Shown piece after piece: positions 41,439 to 49,907 of a stretch of 49,912 nt of DNA (position 1 is the stretch's first letter; the number at the start of each line of letters is the position of its first letter). The stretch covers positions 1 to 49,912 of the forward strand of contig CANDBT010000033.1 of NCBI GenBank assembly GCA_947383005.1, in the 5' to 3' direction. The position numbers were made by a program, and so were the translations under genes. This stretch comes from an uncultured bacterium. Its GTDB lineage: Bacteria > Bacillota > Clostridia > Lachnospirales > Lachnospiraceae. The notes beneath the pieces were generated by a model. It ran no database searches and had not been told where the DNA came from. It saw only the letters and a program-made list of their open reading frames with translations.

Positions 41439-41545
41439 AAGAGGGGCTGCTGCAAAATAGCAGATTTATATGATATATAGCATAGAAGTCAGGCAAACTT
41501 CTGCCATATATTGTAGAAACACTGGATTTTGCAACAGCCCTCTTT
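41439..41545. mobile_element. MITE-like palindromic element with GGGCTGTTGCAAAAT ends
   Basis: Left end AAGAGGGGCTGCTGCAAAAT and right end ATTTTGCAACAGCCCTCTT are inverted repeats. Alignment continues inward with gaps to the centre (AGAAGT/ACTTCT), giving about 105 bases of near palindrome. GGGCTGTTGCAAAA is a common insertion-sequence terminal repeat, so this is probably a deletion derivative of such an element. As RNA it would also form a long hairpin and may end the hydrogenase transcript. From 41546 to the lac promoter no gene is seen. Confidence 0.65.
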
Positions 41546-41694
41546 ATGTGCCGGAGCGTGTGATATTCTTCCGAAGAAATGTTATTAGTTACGATTCACG
41601 GAGCAGAGTATCTTCCTGCCCGTTTTCAACGGACAAGAGGCATTGTGCGTTCGCCTGATGGGGAAAAACGGATAAAATCAGTCTTACCCTGATG

Positions 41695-41723
41695 ATGACA
41701 GAAACATAACAATATGGTAAAAT
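41695..41723 (+). promoter_or_regulatory. Promoter for lacL-lacM
   Basis: ATGACA and TAAAAT are 17 bases apart, about 50 bases before the lacL start codon. No operator palindrome or catabolite-repression site is obvious. Confidence 0.5.
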
Positions 41724-41773
41724 AGTGTATACAAAGAAGAGGATAAGACAGAATGAAAACAAGGAGGTGTCTC

Positions 41774-43690
41774 ATGAAAAACGAAACAGTGCCAGAATTG
41801 TCCTGGCTGGACGACCCAGAGGTGTTCCGGGTAGGAATGCTTCCGGCTCATTCCGACCATATATTTTATGATTCGGAAGAATCCTGCCAGAATGGCGAAA
41901 AAAGTTTATACCAGTCCCTGAACGGGGCATGGCAGTTTTGCTGGTCAAGGAATGCGGCCGTCAGGCCGGAGAAGTTTTATGAGGAAGATTTTGATTCTTC
42001 ATCTTTTTCATCAATAATTGTGCCTGGACATATAGAGCTGGCCGGGTATGACCGGATTCATTATATCAATACGATGTATCCCTGGGAGGGGCATTTATAT
42101 CGCAGGCCGGCGTATTGGCAGGAAGGGAAAGGGGGTTATCCCGGACAGTTTTCCGAAGCCGAGTACAACCCGGTTGGTTCTTATCGGTTAGAGTTTGATC
42201 TGATGAAGGAACTGTGGGGAAAGCGCGTCTGTATTTCCTTTGAGGGCGTCGAGCAGGCGATGTATCTCTGGTTAAACGGGCATTTTGTCGGATACGGAGA
42301 GGACAGCTTTACCCCATCGGATTTCGATTTGACTCCTTATATCCGGGAGAAAGGAAATGTACTGGCACTAGAAGTGCATAAAAGGTCTACTGCAGCTTAT
42401 TTGGAGGATCAGGACTTTTTCCGTTTTTCCGGTATTTTTAGAAATGTTATCTTGTATGCAAAGCCGGAAGTACATGTGGAGGATCTGTGGGTGAAGCCTG
42501 TGCTGCATGAAGATAATCATTCAGGAAGCTTCGCACTGGATTTAAAGCTGTCGGCCGCAGGAGAGGCTTTGGAGTCTTTGAAGGGCTATCAGATTTCTGT
42601 AGCATTAAGGGATAAGGCGGGGAATTTGCTTCTTGAACGGAAGATTCCGGCGGCAGATCAGATTTTCCTGGCGCCGGAGGAATTGCCAGAGCTTCATCCA
42701 TGGGAGCATAAAACGCCCTATCTGTATCATCTGGAAATCCGCATCTTGTCGGAAACAGGCATGTTGACGGAAATTGTGCCTTATGATATAGGTTTTTGCA
42801 ATCTGGAGTTGGATCATGGAGTAATGAAGCTTAATGGAAAACGTTTGATTATCAACGGGGTAAACCGGCATGAGTGGAATGCCAGAACGGGTCGGGTAAT
42901 CAACGAAGCGGATATGGCTCAGGATATAGCTTGTTTTCATGAGAACCACATCAACAGTGTGCGTACTTGCCATTATCCTAATCAGATTTCCTGGTATGGC
43001 CTATGTGACCGGGAAGGGATTTATATGATGGCAGAAACGAATCTGGAAAGCCATGGTTCCTGGCAAAAGATGGGACAGGTAGAGCCTAGCTGGAATGTAC
43101 CTGGCAGCATCGCTCAATGGAAAGAAGCTGTGGTAGACCGGATGCGCACGAATTTTGAGACGTTTAAGAATCATGTATCCATTTTGTTCTGGTCATTGGG
43201 GAATGAATCTTATGCCGGAGATAACATTCAGGCTATGCAGGAATATCTGAGAGAGAAAAAGGATCGCCGTTTTATTCATTATGAGGGCGTTTGCCGCAAC
43301 CGGGCTTATGAGGCGGTAATCTCGGATGTGGAAAGCATGATGTATGCGCCGCCGTGGGAGGTAAAAGAATATCTGGAAAATAATCCGAAAAAACCATATG
43401 TGCTTTGCGAATATATGCACGATATGGGGAATTCCCTTGGCGGGATGAAGTCATATATTGATCTTCTGGGACAATATGAAAAGTATCAGGGCGGTTTTAT
43501 TTGGGATTTTATTGATCAGGCCCTTTATGTAGAGGATCAGGTGACTGGAAAAGATGTGTTGCGATACGGAGGGGATTTTGACGATCGTCCTTCTGACTAT
43601 GAATTTTCCGGCAATGGTATTTTGTTTGCCAATCGGGAGCCAAAACCGGCAATACAGGAGGTGAGATATTACTATGGCTTATATGAATAG
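41774..43690 (+). CDS. lacL: Beta-galactosidase large subunit (LacL type, GH2)
   Basis: The 638-residue protein corresponds to the first two thirds of E. coli LacZ. A sugar-binding jelly-roll (WQFCWSRNAAVRPEKFY; NGHFVGYGEDSFTPSDFDLT), an Ig-like domain and the TIM-barrel are present. Catalytic acid/base Glu478 lies in SLGNESYAGD and nucleophile Glu546 in LCEYMHDMGNS. GVNRHEWN is also intact. The small-chain domain is missing and is encoded by the next gene, which overlaps by 17 bases, the same split as LacL/LacM of lactic acid bacteria. AGGAGG precedes the ATG at 41774; 41753 is less likely. Confidence 0.92.
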   Translation: MKNETVPELSWLDDPEVFRVGMLPAHSDHIFYDSEESCQNGEKSLYQSLNGAWQFCWSRNAAVRPEKFYEEDFDSSSFSSIIVPGHIELAGYDRIHYINTMYPWEGHLYRRPAYWQEGKGGYPGQFSEAEYNPVGSYRLEFDLMKELWGKRVCISFEGVEQAMYLWLNGHFVGYGEDSFTPSDFDLTPYIREKGNVLALEVHKRSTAAYLEDQDFFRFSGIFRNVILYAKPEVHVEDLWVKPVLHEDNHSGSFALDLKLSAAGEALESLKGYQISVALRDKAGNLLLERKIPAADQIFLAPEELPELHPWEHKTPYLYHLEIRILSETGMLTEIVPYDIGFCNLELDHGVMKLNGKRLIINGVNRHEWNARTGRVINEADMAQDIACFHENHINSVRTCHYPNQISWYGLCDREGIYMMAETNLESHGSWQKMGQVEPSWNVPGSIAQWKEAVVDRMRTNFETFKNHVSILFWSLGNESYAGDNIQAMQEYLREKKDRRFIHYEGVCRNRAYEAVISDVESMMYAPPWEVKEYLENNPKKPYVLCEYMHDMGNSLGGMKSYIDLLGQYEKYQGGFIWDFIDQALYVEDQVTGKDVLRYGGDFDDRPSDYEFSGNGILFANREPKPAIQEVRYYYGLYE

Positions 43691-44678
43691 TTCGGATAAA
43701 ATGAAGGTAGTATTTGGCGACGTGGTGCTGGGGGTGCATAGCAAAGGAGCGTTTGGCGGCGAAGGATTTGAATATCTGTTTTCTTACTCCGCAGGTGGAA
43801 TGGAGTCCTTGGCCGTGAACGGCCGGGAGTGGCTTTATCGGGCGCCGAAGCCGACTTTTTGGCGGGCGGTAACGGATAATGATCGCGGATGCGGCTTCCC
43901 TTTTCGTTCAGCGATGTGGATGGGGGCGGATATGTTCCAGCAGGTAAAGGCGATTCGGGTGTTTTTGGATGGGGAGGAAATAAAAGATTTTCTTCCGCCA
44001 GGCAATAACCGTTTTCAGGGGGAGGTCGAAGCTTCTTCGTTGGAGGTCAGCTATGCTTATCGCACGGCTACCGTGCCCGAAACACAAGTGGATGTATCTT
44101 ATGAAATAGAAAAATCGGGGCGTATACAGGTTAAGGTCCATTATTATGGCCGGGAGGGGCTTCCTCAGCTTCCGGTATTTGGCATGAGATTTGTTATGCC
44201 GACAAAAGCGGATGGCTATGTTTATCATGGTTTGTCCGGTGAGACATATCCGGACAGAATGGCGGGGGGGACAAAAGGGAGATATGAGATTAAGGGATTG
44301 CCCGTAACCCCTTATCTGGTGCCTCAGGACTGCGGCATGCATATGCAGACAGACTGGCTGACTATACGGCGCTCTTCTGTATTGGCTAATAATGTCAAAC
44401 CCGGAAAGGATTTATCGGCTGAAAGCTTCTCGATAACTTTTGAAAGCTCAGGGAATCCGTTTGCTTTTACCTGTTTGCCTTATACGGCCGAGGAGTTGGA
44501 GAATGCCACCCATCAGGAGGAGCTGCCGGCAGCCAGGAGAACAGTGGTCTGTATTTTGGGTGCGGTGCGCGGAGTGGGAGGGATTGATAGTTGGGGCAGC
44601 GATGTAGAAAAAGATTATCACATTGATGCGGCTCAGGATATTATTTACTCCTTTAATATTATTCCTTGCTTTGAGTAA
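43674..44678 (+). CDS. lacM: Beta-galactosidase small subunit (LacM type)
   Basis: The 334-residue protein is the LacZ domain-5 (Bgal_small_N) equivalent: GGEGFEYLFSYSAGGMESLAVNGREWL, then PTFWRAVTDNDRGCGF, which completes the active site. AGGAGGTGA lies 9 bases before the ATG, inside the end of lacL, so this is a true second gene and not a broken one. Together with LacL it should form a functional heteromer of about 972 residues. Confidence 0.92.
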   Translation: MAYMNSSDKMKVVFGDVVLGVHSKGAFGGEGFEYLFSYSAGGMESLAVNGREWLYRAPKPTFWRAVTDNDRGCGFPFRSAMWMGADMFQQVKAIRVFLDGEEIKDFLPPGNNRFQGEVEASSLEVSYAYRTATVPETQVDVSYEIEKSGRIQVKVHYYGREGLPQLPVFGMRFVMPTKADGYVYHGLSGETYPDRMAGGTKGRYEIKGLPVTPYLVPQDCGMHMQTDWLTIRRSSVLANNVKPGKDLSAESFSITFESSGNPFAFTCLPYTAEELENATHQEELPAARRTVVCILGAVRGVGGIDSWGSDVEKDYHIDAAQDIIYSFNIIPCFE

Positions 44679-44728
44679 CGGGACGGGTCTGGCCGGAGCA
44701 GATTTTGCGGTGGCATCGTTGACTGATG

Positions 44729-44785
44729 GTGCTGTGTGCCAGTGGCACACGTTTAGCGCGAAGCGAAGCAGAGCAGAGCGTAGAT
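44729..44785 (+). repeat. Module C copy C4
   Basis: Hairpin arms GTGTGCCA (44734-44741) and TGGCACAC (44743-44750) surround one G, followed by GTTTAGCG and GAAGCAGAGCAGAGCGTAG. Compared with C2 the second position of the arm changed from A to T and its partner from T to A. It lies between lacM and the aminotransferase-like gene. Confidence 0.7.
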
Positions 44786-44885
44786 CAGCGCAACGTAACA
44801 GCGAGTGCGGATTACTCGGGAAGATACTCGTTTAAACAGCTACGATTCGTTATGAGAATACAGATAGAGAAAGGGGAGCTTAGGT

Positions 44886-46088
44886 TTGAAGTACGATTTT
44901 GTTTCAATCATGGATCGCCATGGCAAAGATGCTATGGCAATAGACGACCTTGGCAAGGGAGGTTCTGCGCCGGAAGCGCCTAAAGAAGGTTTTGATATCA
45001 TTCCTATGTGGGTAGCTGATATGAATTTCCCTACAGTGCCGACGGTACCTGAAGCGATTATCTGCCGGGCTAAGCACCCGGCTTATGGGTATTTTCGGCC
45101 AACGGATGAGTATTTTGAGGCAATAATTGATTGGCAGGAGAAACGCAATCAGATGACCGGTCTCAGCCGGGAATGTATCGGATATGAAAATGGTGTACTG
45201 GGAGCCGTAGTGTCTGCACTGGAGGCTTTTTCGGCTCCCGGAGATGCCGTTCTGCTTCACAGCCCTACGTATATCGGTTTCACGAAAAGTATTTCCAACT
45301 GTGGGCGGAGAATCGTCCATAGCCCGCTAAGGCTGGATGGACAAGGGGTCTGGCGGATGGATTATGAGGATATGGATGCTAAAATCAAAGCGGACAAAAT
45401 CCACATTGCCGTATTTTGCAATCCTCACAACCCTTGTGGCAGGGTATGGGAAAAATGGGAACTGGAGAAAGCTATGGAAGTGTATAAAGCAAACGACTGC
45501 ATAGTGATTTCCGATGAAATATGGTCAGATATTATTCTTAACGGAAATAAGCATATCCCGCTGCAGATGGTCAGCGAGGAGGCAAGGAACAGGACGATAG
45601 GGTTGTATGCGCCTTCCAAGACCTTTAATCTGGCGGGCCTTATTGGTTCTTACCATATTATTTTTAACCGGTATTTGCGCGATCGCGTGGAAGCGCAGGC
45701 GGGAAAGTCCCATTACAATTCCTTGAATGTTTTGAGTATGCACGCACTTATCGGCGCGTATTGCCAGGAAGGCCATGAATGGGTTGACCAATTGTGTCAG
45801 GTGCTCAGTGAAAATATTAATTACGCTTGCGATTATATCGCCAGCCATTTTCCAGGCGTGCAGGTGGCAAAGCCGGAAGGCACATATATGTTGTTTTTGG
45901 ATTGCAGCGAATGGCTGCAAAAGCATGGGAAAACGATTGACCAGTTGGAGAAGGCCGGATGGGATGTCGGGGTTGCCTGGCAGGATGGACGGATGTTCCA
46001 TGGCCCGAATTCTATCCGTATGAATTTGGCGTTGCCTTTGTCCCGGGTGCGGGAGGCTTTCCGGCGTTTGGATCAATATGTGTTTTGA
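44886..46088 (+). CDS. MalY/PatB-family PLP enzyme (cystathionine beta-lyase type)
   Basis: The 400-residue aminotransferase-fold protein begins MKYDFVSIMDRHGKDAMAID, the MalY/PatB pattern. IPMWVADMNFPTVP, NPHNPCGRVW and SDEIWSDI bind the cofactor, and Lys245 in APSKTFNLAGL holds PLP. Such enzymes split cystathionine or cysteine to pyruvate and ammonia; some members also regulate. TTG is the start, with AAGGGGAG 8 bases upstream, because the first eight residues belong to the family consensus and the next ATG (44910) would remove them. A terminator follows. Confidence 0.88.
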   Translation: MKYDFVSIMDRHGKDAMAIDDLGKGGSAPEAPKEGFDIIPMWVADMNFPTVPTVPEAIICRAKHPAYGYFRPTDEYFEAIIDWQEKRNQMTGLSRECIGYENGVLGAVVSALEAFSAPGDAVLLHSPTYIGFTKSISNCGRRIVHSPLRLDGQGVWRMDYEDMDAKIKADKIHIAVFCNPHNPCGRVWEKWELEKAMEVYKANDCIVISDEIWSDIILNGNKHIPLQMVSEEARNRTIGLYAPSKTFNLAGLIGSYHIIFNRYLRDRVEAQAGKSHYNSLNVLSMHALIGAYCQEGHEWVDQLCQVLSENINYACDYIASHFPGVQVAKPEGTYMLFLDCSEWLQKHGKTIDQLEKAGWDVGVAWQDGRMFHGPNSIRMNLALPLSRVREAFRRLDQYVF

Positions 46089-46091
46089 AGA

Positions 46092-46138
46092 AAAAAGACA
46101 TTGTCCCGATTGATCAAAGAGTCGGGCAATGTCTTTTT
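46092..46138 (+). terminator. Terminator after the MalY-type gene
   Basis: AAAAAGACATTG-TCCCGA pairs with TCGGG-CAATGTCTTTTT with a single bulge region, and a T-run follows. It ends the lacLM/malY side against the convergent hydA gene. Confidence 0.85.
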
Positions 46139-46142
46139 CTTA

Positions 46143-46260
46143 TTTCATAGGAAAGTACGTCCTATGAAACAAAAACGTTCTGCGTAGAGCGCACTCCGCG
46201 CAAAGGAAGATGGCTGCTGGCGCAGCCGTGCTCCGGCGCGAGAGTCCGGCAAGCCGGACT
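46143..46260. repeat. Repeat E2 without module C
   Basis: TTTCATAGGA/TCCTATGAAA form a head hairpin, then GTAGAGCGCACTCCGCGC through GAGAGTCCGGCAAGC match E1 at 23143-23214. The 50-base module C present in E1 is absent here, so the join reads TGCGTAGAGCG. It lies between two terminating genes. Confidence 0.75.
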
Positions 46261-46263
46261 CTT

Positions 46264-46362
46264 TGTTCTGCACAGGCCCGCGTATGGAAGTTTGCTGCTG
46301 ACGCAGCACGCGGGCCGCGCGGCGAGTAGGGGAAGATGGTTCTTCCCTACCCGATTCAAATT
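46264..46362. repeat. Repeat F2
   Basis: TGGAAGTTTGCTGCTGACGCAG, then GCGGCGAGTAGGGGAAGATGG and TTCTTCCCTACCCGATT; the latter two can pair (AGGGGAAGA with TCTTCCCT). Segment order is the reverse of F1 at 35035. It ends at the hydA stop codon. Confidence 0.65.
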
Positions 46363-48104
46363 TCATTAATTTTCCGTTTTACATAAGTGGTATGCAGCAG
46401 ATGGTGAGCTTTCTGGCTACCGGGTTTCCCTAAGTAGGTGTCATACAACTCTATGATGGCCGGATTTTCATGGGACTTTCTAATCGGATTGTCTTTGTCC
46501 GAATCGTACAGCACTTTTGCCCGCAGACTGCGGATATCCACAGAGTTGCGGACATATCCCGGCTGTTGAGGCTGGCCGCCGCCGTTGACGCATCCGCCCG
46601 GGCAGCCCATGATTTCGATAAAATGGTAATTAGCCTCACCGGATTTTACTCTTTCCAAAAGTTTTTTGGCGTTGCCCAAGCCCGAAGCTACGGCAACTTT
46701 AACTTCCATACCGGCAACGGTATAGGTGGCTTCTTTGATGCCGGCAATTCCGCGGACGTCGGTAAAGTCAACGCTTTCAAGCTCTTCACCGGTAAGCGTC
46801 TCTACCGCGGTACGGAGAGCTGCTTCCATAACGCCGCCCGTGGCGCCGAAAATAACTGCAGCGCCTGTGCCAAGACCCAGAGGGGCGTCAAAACCTTCAT
46901 CGGGCAGTTCGGTAAAGCGGATACCCAATTTCTTAATCATCCGGGCCAGCTCGCGGGTAGTCAGAGAGATATCTACATCCGGTACGCCGTTAGCGTCTTG
47001 GTGAGGACGTTGTACTTCAAATTTCTTTGCGGTACAGGGCATAATCGATACGGATACGATATCTTCCGGTTTAAGACCCATCTTTTCCGCATAGTAGGAT
47101 TTGGCAATAGCGCCAAACATTTGCTGGGGAGATTTGCAGCTCGAAAGGTTTTCTGTCATATCCGGGAAATAATGTTCACAATATTTAATCCAGCCCGGTG
47201 AACAGGAAGTAATCAGCGGCAGTACGCCTTTATTTTGAACACGGTCAATAAATTCGTGTGCTTCTTCCATGATGGTCAGATCGGCACTGAAATCGGTGTC
47301 AAATACTTTATCAAAGCCAATCCGGCGCAGGGCGGCAGCCATTTTGCCTTCTACATTGGTACCGATCGGATAACCGAATTCCTCACCCAGTCCGGCACGG
47401 ACGGCAGGTGCGGTCTGTACAATCACATGTTTGGACGGATCAGCAATGGCCGCCAGGACATCATCGATCTGAGATTTTTCCTGAAGGGCGCCGGTGGGGC
47501 AAACAGCAATACATTGTCCGCAGGATACACAGCTCGTCTCGCCTAATCCCATATCGAAGGCCGATCCGATATAAGTGGAAAAGCCTCTCTTGTTTGGCCC
47601 GATGACGCCAATGCCTTGAATCTTTTCGCAGACTGCCGAGCAGCGGCGGCACAGAATACATTTGCTGTTATCCCGAAGCATATGTACAGCACTGTCATCA
47701 ATGCAGGACGGGGTACGTTCACCGTCATATTTGCCTTCATCATCCACGCCAAGTTCTTTAGCCAACTGCTGCAGTTCGCAGTTTCCGCTACGGACGCAGG
47801 ATAAACATTTGCGGTCATGATTGGATAAAAGCAGTTGCAGGGTTTTCTTGCGGGAATCCAATACTTTGGGCGTATTGGTCCATACTTCCATGTTTTCGCT
47901 GATTGGGTAGACGCAGGAAGTGACCAGGCTTCTGGCGCCTTTGACTTCTACCACACAGATACGGCATGCGGCAATCTCGTTGATCTCCTTTAAGTAACAG
48001 AGTGTAGGAATCTCGATATGTGCCAGCCGCGCAGCCTCCAATATGGTGGAACCTTTTGGAGCGCTTACTTCTATGCCGTTGATTTTAATTGTAATATTCT
48101 CCAT
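46356..48104 (-). CDS. hydA: [FeFe]-hydrogenase catalytic subunit, NADH-linked (HydA, group A type)
   Basis: The 582-residue subunit has an N-terminal [2Fe-2S] domain (CRICVVEVKGARSLVTSC), the His-Cys3 cluster (HDRKCLSCVRSGNC), two [4Fe-4S] motifs (CILCRRCSAVC, CVSCGQCIAVC) and an H-cluster domain. L2 is IMPCTAKKFE and L3 EIMGCPGGCVNGGGQP. L1 reads TSCSPGW, with Ser302 in place of the second of the usual paired cysteines. It follows hydB by 15 bases and should form the electron-bifurcating or NADH-dependent HydABC complex. GGAGGAG sits 7 bases before the ATG at 48104, so the ATG at 48110 is less likely. Confidence 0.92.
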   Translation of the reverse strand: MENITIKINGIEVSAPKGSTILEAARLAHIEIPTLCYLKEINEIAACRICVVEVKGARSLVTSCVYPISENMEVWTNTPKVLDSRKKTLQLLLSNHDRKCLSCVRSGNCELQQLAKELGVDDEGKYDGERTPSCIDDSAVHMLRDNSKCILCRRCSAVCEKIQGIGVIGPNKRGFSTYIGSAFDMGLGETSCVSCGQCIAVCPTGALQEKSQIDDVLAAIADPSKHVIVQTAPAVRAGLGEEFGYPIGTNVEGKMAAALRRIGFDKVFDTDFSADLTIMEEAHEFIDRVQNKGVLPLITSCSPGWIKYCEHYFPDMTENLSSCKSPQQMFGAIAKSYYAEKMGLKPEDIVSVSIMPCTAKKFEVQRPHQDANGVPDVDISLTTRELARMIKKLGIRFTELPDEGFDAPLGLGTGAAVIFGATGGVMEAALRTAVETLTGEELESVDFTDVRGIAGIKEATYTVAGMEVKVAVASGLGNAKKLLERVKSGEANYHFIEIMGCPGGCVNGGGQPQQPGYVRNSVDIRSLRAKVLYDSDKDNPIRKSHENPAIIELYDTYLGKPGSQKAHHLLHTTYVKRKINEI

Positions 48105-48119
48105 ATCCATTCTCCTCCA

Positions 48120-49907
48120 TTACTGTTTGTAGATTGCGCCGAATTTACATCTGTCCATACAAGCGCCGCACTTGATACATTTTTCCTGATCGATAAAGTG
48201 CGGGTTCCTGACGGTGCCGGTAATGGCATTGTTGGGGCAGTTCCGGGCGCATAAGGTACAGCCGCGGCATTTTTCGGTGTCGATATGGTAGGAAAGAAGG
48301 GCTTTACAAACACCTGCCGGACATTTCTTATCACGGATATGAGCTTCATATTCGGCACGGAAATAGCGAAGAGTGGACAGGACAGGGTTAGGTGCGGTCT
48401 GTCCCAAACCACAGGCAGAGTTTTCTTTTACATAATAGCAAAGCTCTTCCAGTTTATCCAGGTCTTCCAATGTGGCCTGGCCTTTGGTAATCTTGGTGAG
48501 GATTTCCAACATCCTTTTGGTGCCTACACGGCAAGGGGTACATTTACCACAAGATTCTTCCACGGTGAATTCCAGAAAGAACTTGGCAATATCCACCATA
48601 CAATCGTCTTCATCCATGACAATTAATCCGCCGGAACCCATCATGGAACCAATGGAAATCAGATTGTCATAGTCGATAGGAATATCGAAATGCTCGAAGG
48701 GGATACAGCCGCCGGAAGGACCGCCGGTCTGAGCCGCTTTGAACTTTTTGCCGTTGGGAATGCCGCCGCCGATTTCCTCGATGACTTCACGCAGAGTGGT
48801 GCCCATGGGGATCTCTACCAATCCGGTATTGTGGATTTTGCCGCCCAGGGCGAATACTTTGGTGCCTTTGGATTTTTCCGTACCCATGGACGCAAACCAT
48901 TCGGGCCCATTTAAGATAATCTGGGGGATATTGGCATAGGTTTCCACGTTGTTTAAAATCGTCGGCTTGTCAAACAGGCCTTTTTGGGCCGGGAAAGGAG
49001 GCCTGGGCTTTGGTTCGCCTCGGTTTCCTTCGATGGAGTGCATCAGGGCAGTCTCTTCGCCGCAGACAAAAGCGCCGGCGCCTAATCTTAAATCGATGTC
49101 AAAATCAAAGCCGGTGCCAAAGATATCTTTGCCTAAAAGTTCCATTTCCCTGGCTTGTTTGATGGCGATTTTCAGACGCTCTACGGCAATGGGATATTCG
49201 GCGCGGACATAAATATAGCCTTGGCTGGCGCCTATAGCATAACCGGCAATCGTCATGGCTTCCAGCACGGCATGAGGGTCGCCTTCCAGTACGGAACGGT
49301 CCATAAATGCGCCGGGGTCGCCTTCGTCAGCATTGCAGCATACATATTTCTGATCGGCATCATTTTGTTTGGCCAGTTTCCATTTGAGGCCTGTGGGGAA
49401 TCCGCCGCCGCCTCTGCCCCGCAGACCGGAATCCATCAGGCATTTGATGACATCGTCGGGAGTCATCTCGGTAAGTACCTTGCCTAAAGCTTCATATCCG
49501 CCGGTACCAATGTATTCTTCAATCACTTCAGGATTGATCACACCGCAATTGCGCAGGGCAATCCTGTGCTGTTTTTTGTAAAAGTCCGTGTCGATCAGGG
49601 CTTTGACCCCGGCCTGAGTGACTGTTTCCTGATACAGAAGGCGGGTTACGACACGTCCCTTTAACAGATGCTCAGAAACTATCTCCGGAATATCTTCTGC
49701 TTTGACCATGGAGTAGAAGCTGGCATCCGGATAAATAATCATAATCGGTCCTAAAGCACAAAGGCCGTGACAGCCGGTCTGGACTACGGATACTTCTTCC
49801 TGCAGACCTGCTTTTTCAATCTCTGCCTTCAGTGTTTCCATTATCTGATGGCTGCCAGAGGAAGTACATCCTGTTCCGCCGCAAACCAATACATGTGAAC
49901 GATACAT
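48120..49907 (-). CDS. hydB: NADH-dependent hydrogenase flavoprotein subunit HydB (NuoF type)
   Basis: The 595-residue protein has a thioredoxin-like [2Fe-2S] domain (CGGTGCTSSGS; QTGCHGLCALGP), the FMN and NADH-binding core (RGRGGGGFPTGLKW, CNADEGDPGAFMDRS, GAGAFVCGEETALMHSIEG), a [4Fe-4S] motif ESCGKCTPCRVG and two C-terminal ferredoxin clusters (CRGCTLCARNC, CIKCGACMDRC). It takes electrons from NADH and passes them to HydA. The gene starts 5 bases from the window end; its ribosome binding site and the expected hydC lie outside. Confidence 0.93.
   Translation of the reverse strand: MYRSHVLVCGGTGCTSSGSHQIMETLKAEIEKAGLQEEVSVVQTGCHGLCALGPIMIIYPDASFYSMVKAEDIPEIVSEHLLKGRVVTRLLYQETVTQAGVKALIDTDFYKKQHRIALRNCGVINPEVIEEYIGTGGYEALGKVLTEMTPDDVIKCLMDSGLRGRGGGGFPTGLKWKLAKQNDADQKYVCCNADEGDPGAFMDRSVLEGDPHAVLEAMTIAGYAIGASQGYIYVRAEYPIAVERLKIAIKQAREMELLGKDIFGTGFDFDIDLRLGAGAFVCGEETALMHSIEGNRGEPKPRPPFPAQKGLFDKPTILNNVETYANIPQIILNGPEWFASMGTEKSKGTKVFALGGKIHNTGLVEIPMGTTLREVIEEIGGGIPNGKKFKAAQTGGPSGGCIPFEHFDIPIDYDNLISIGSMMGSGGLIVMDEDDCMVDIAKFFLEFTVEESCGKCTPCRVGTKRMLEILTKITKGQATLEDLDKLEELCYYVKENSACGLGQTAPNPVLSTLRYFRAEYEAHIRDKKCPAGVCKALLSYHIDTEKCRGCTLCARNCPNNAITGTVRNPHFIDQEKCIKCGACMDRCKFGAIYKQ

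Noticed and set aside
41470-41658. 62-codon plus-strand frame
   Set aside because: It starts inside the MITE-like palindrome and has no ribosome binding site.
43674-43690. Frameshifted lacZ
   Set aside because: The second gene has its own strong ribosome binding site and start, and the split lies at a domain border as in LacL/LacM pairs.
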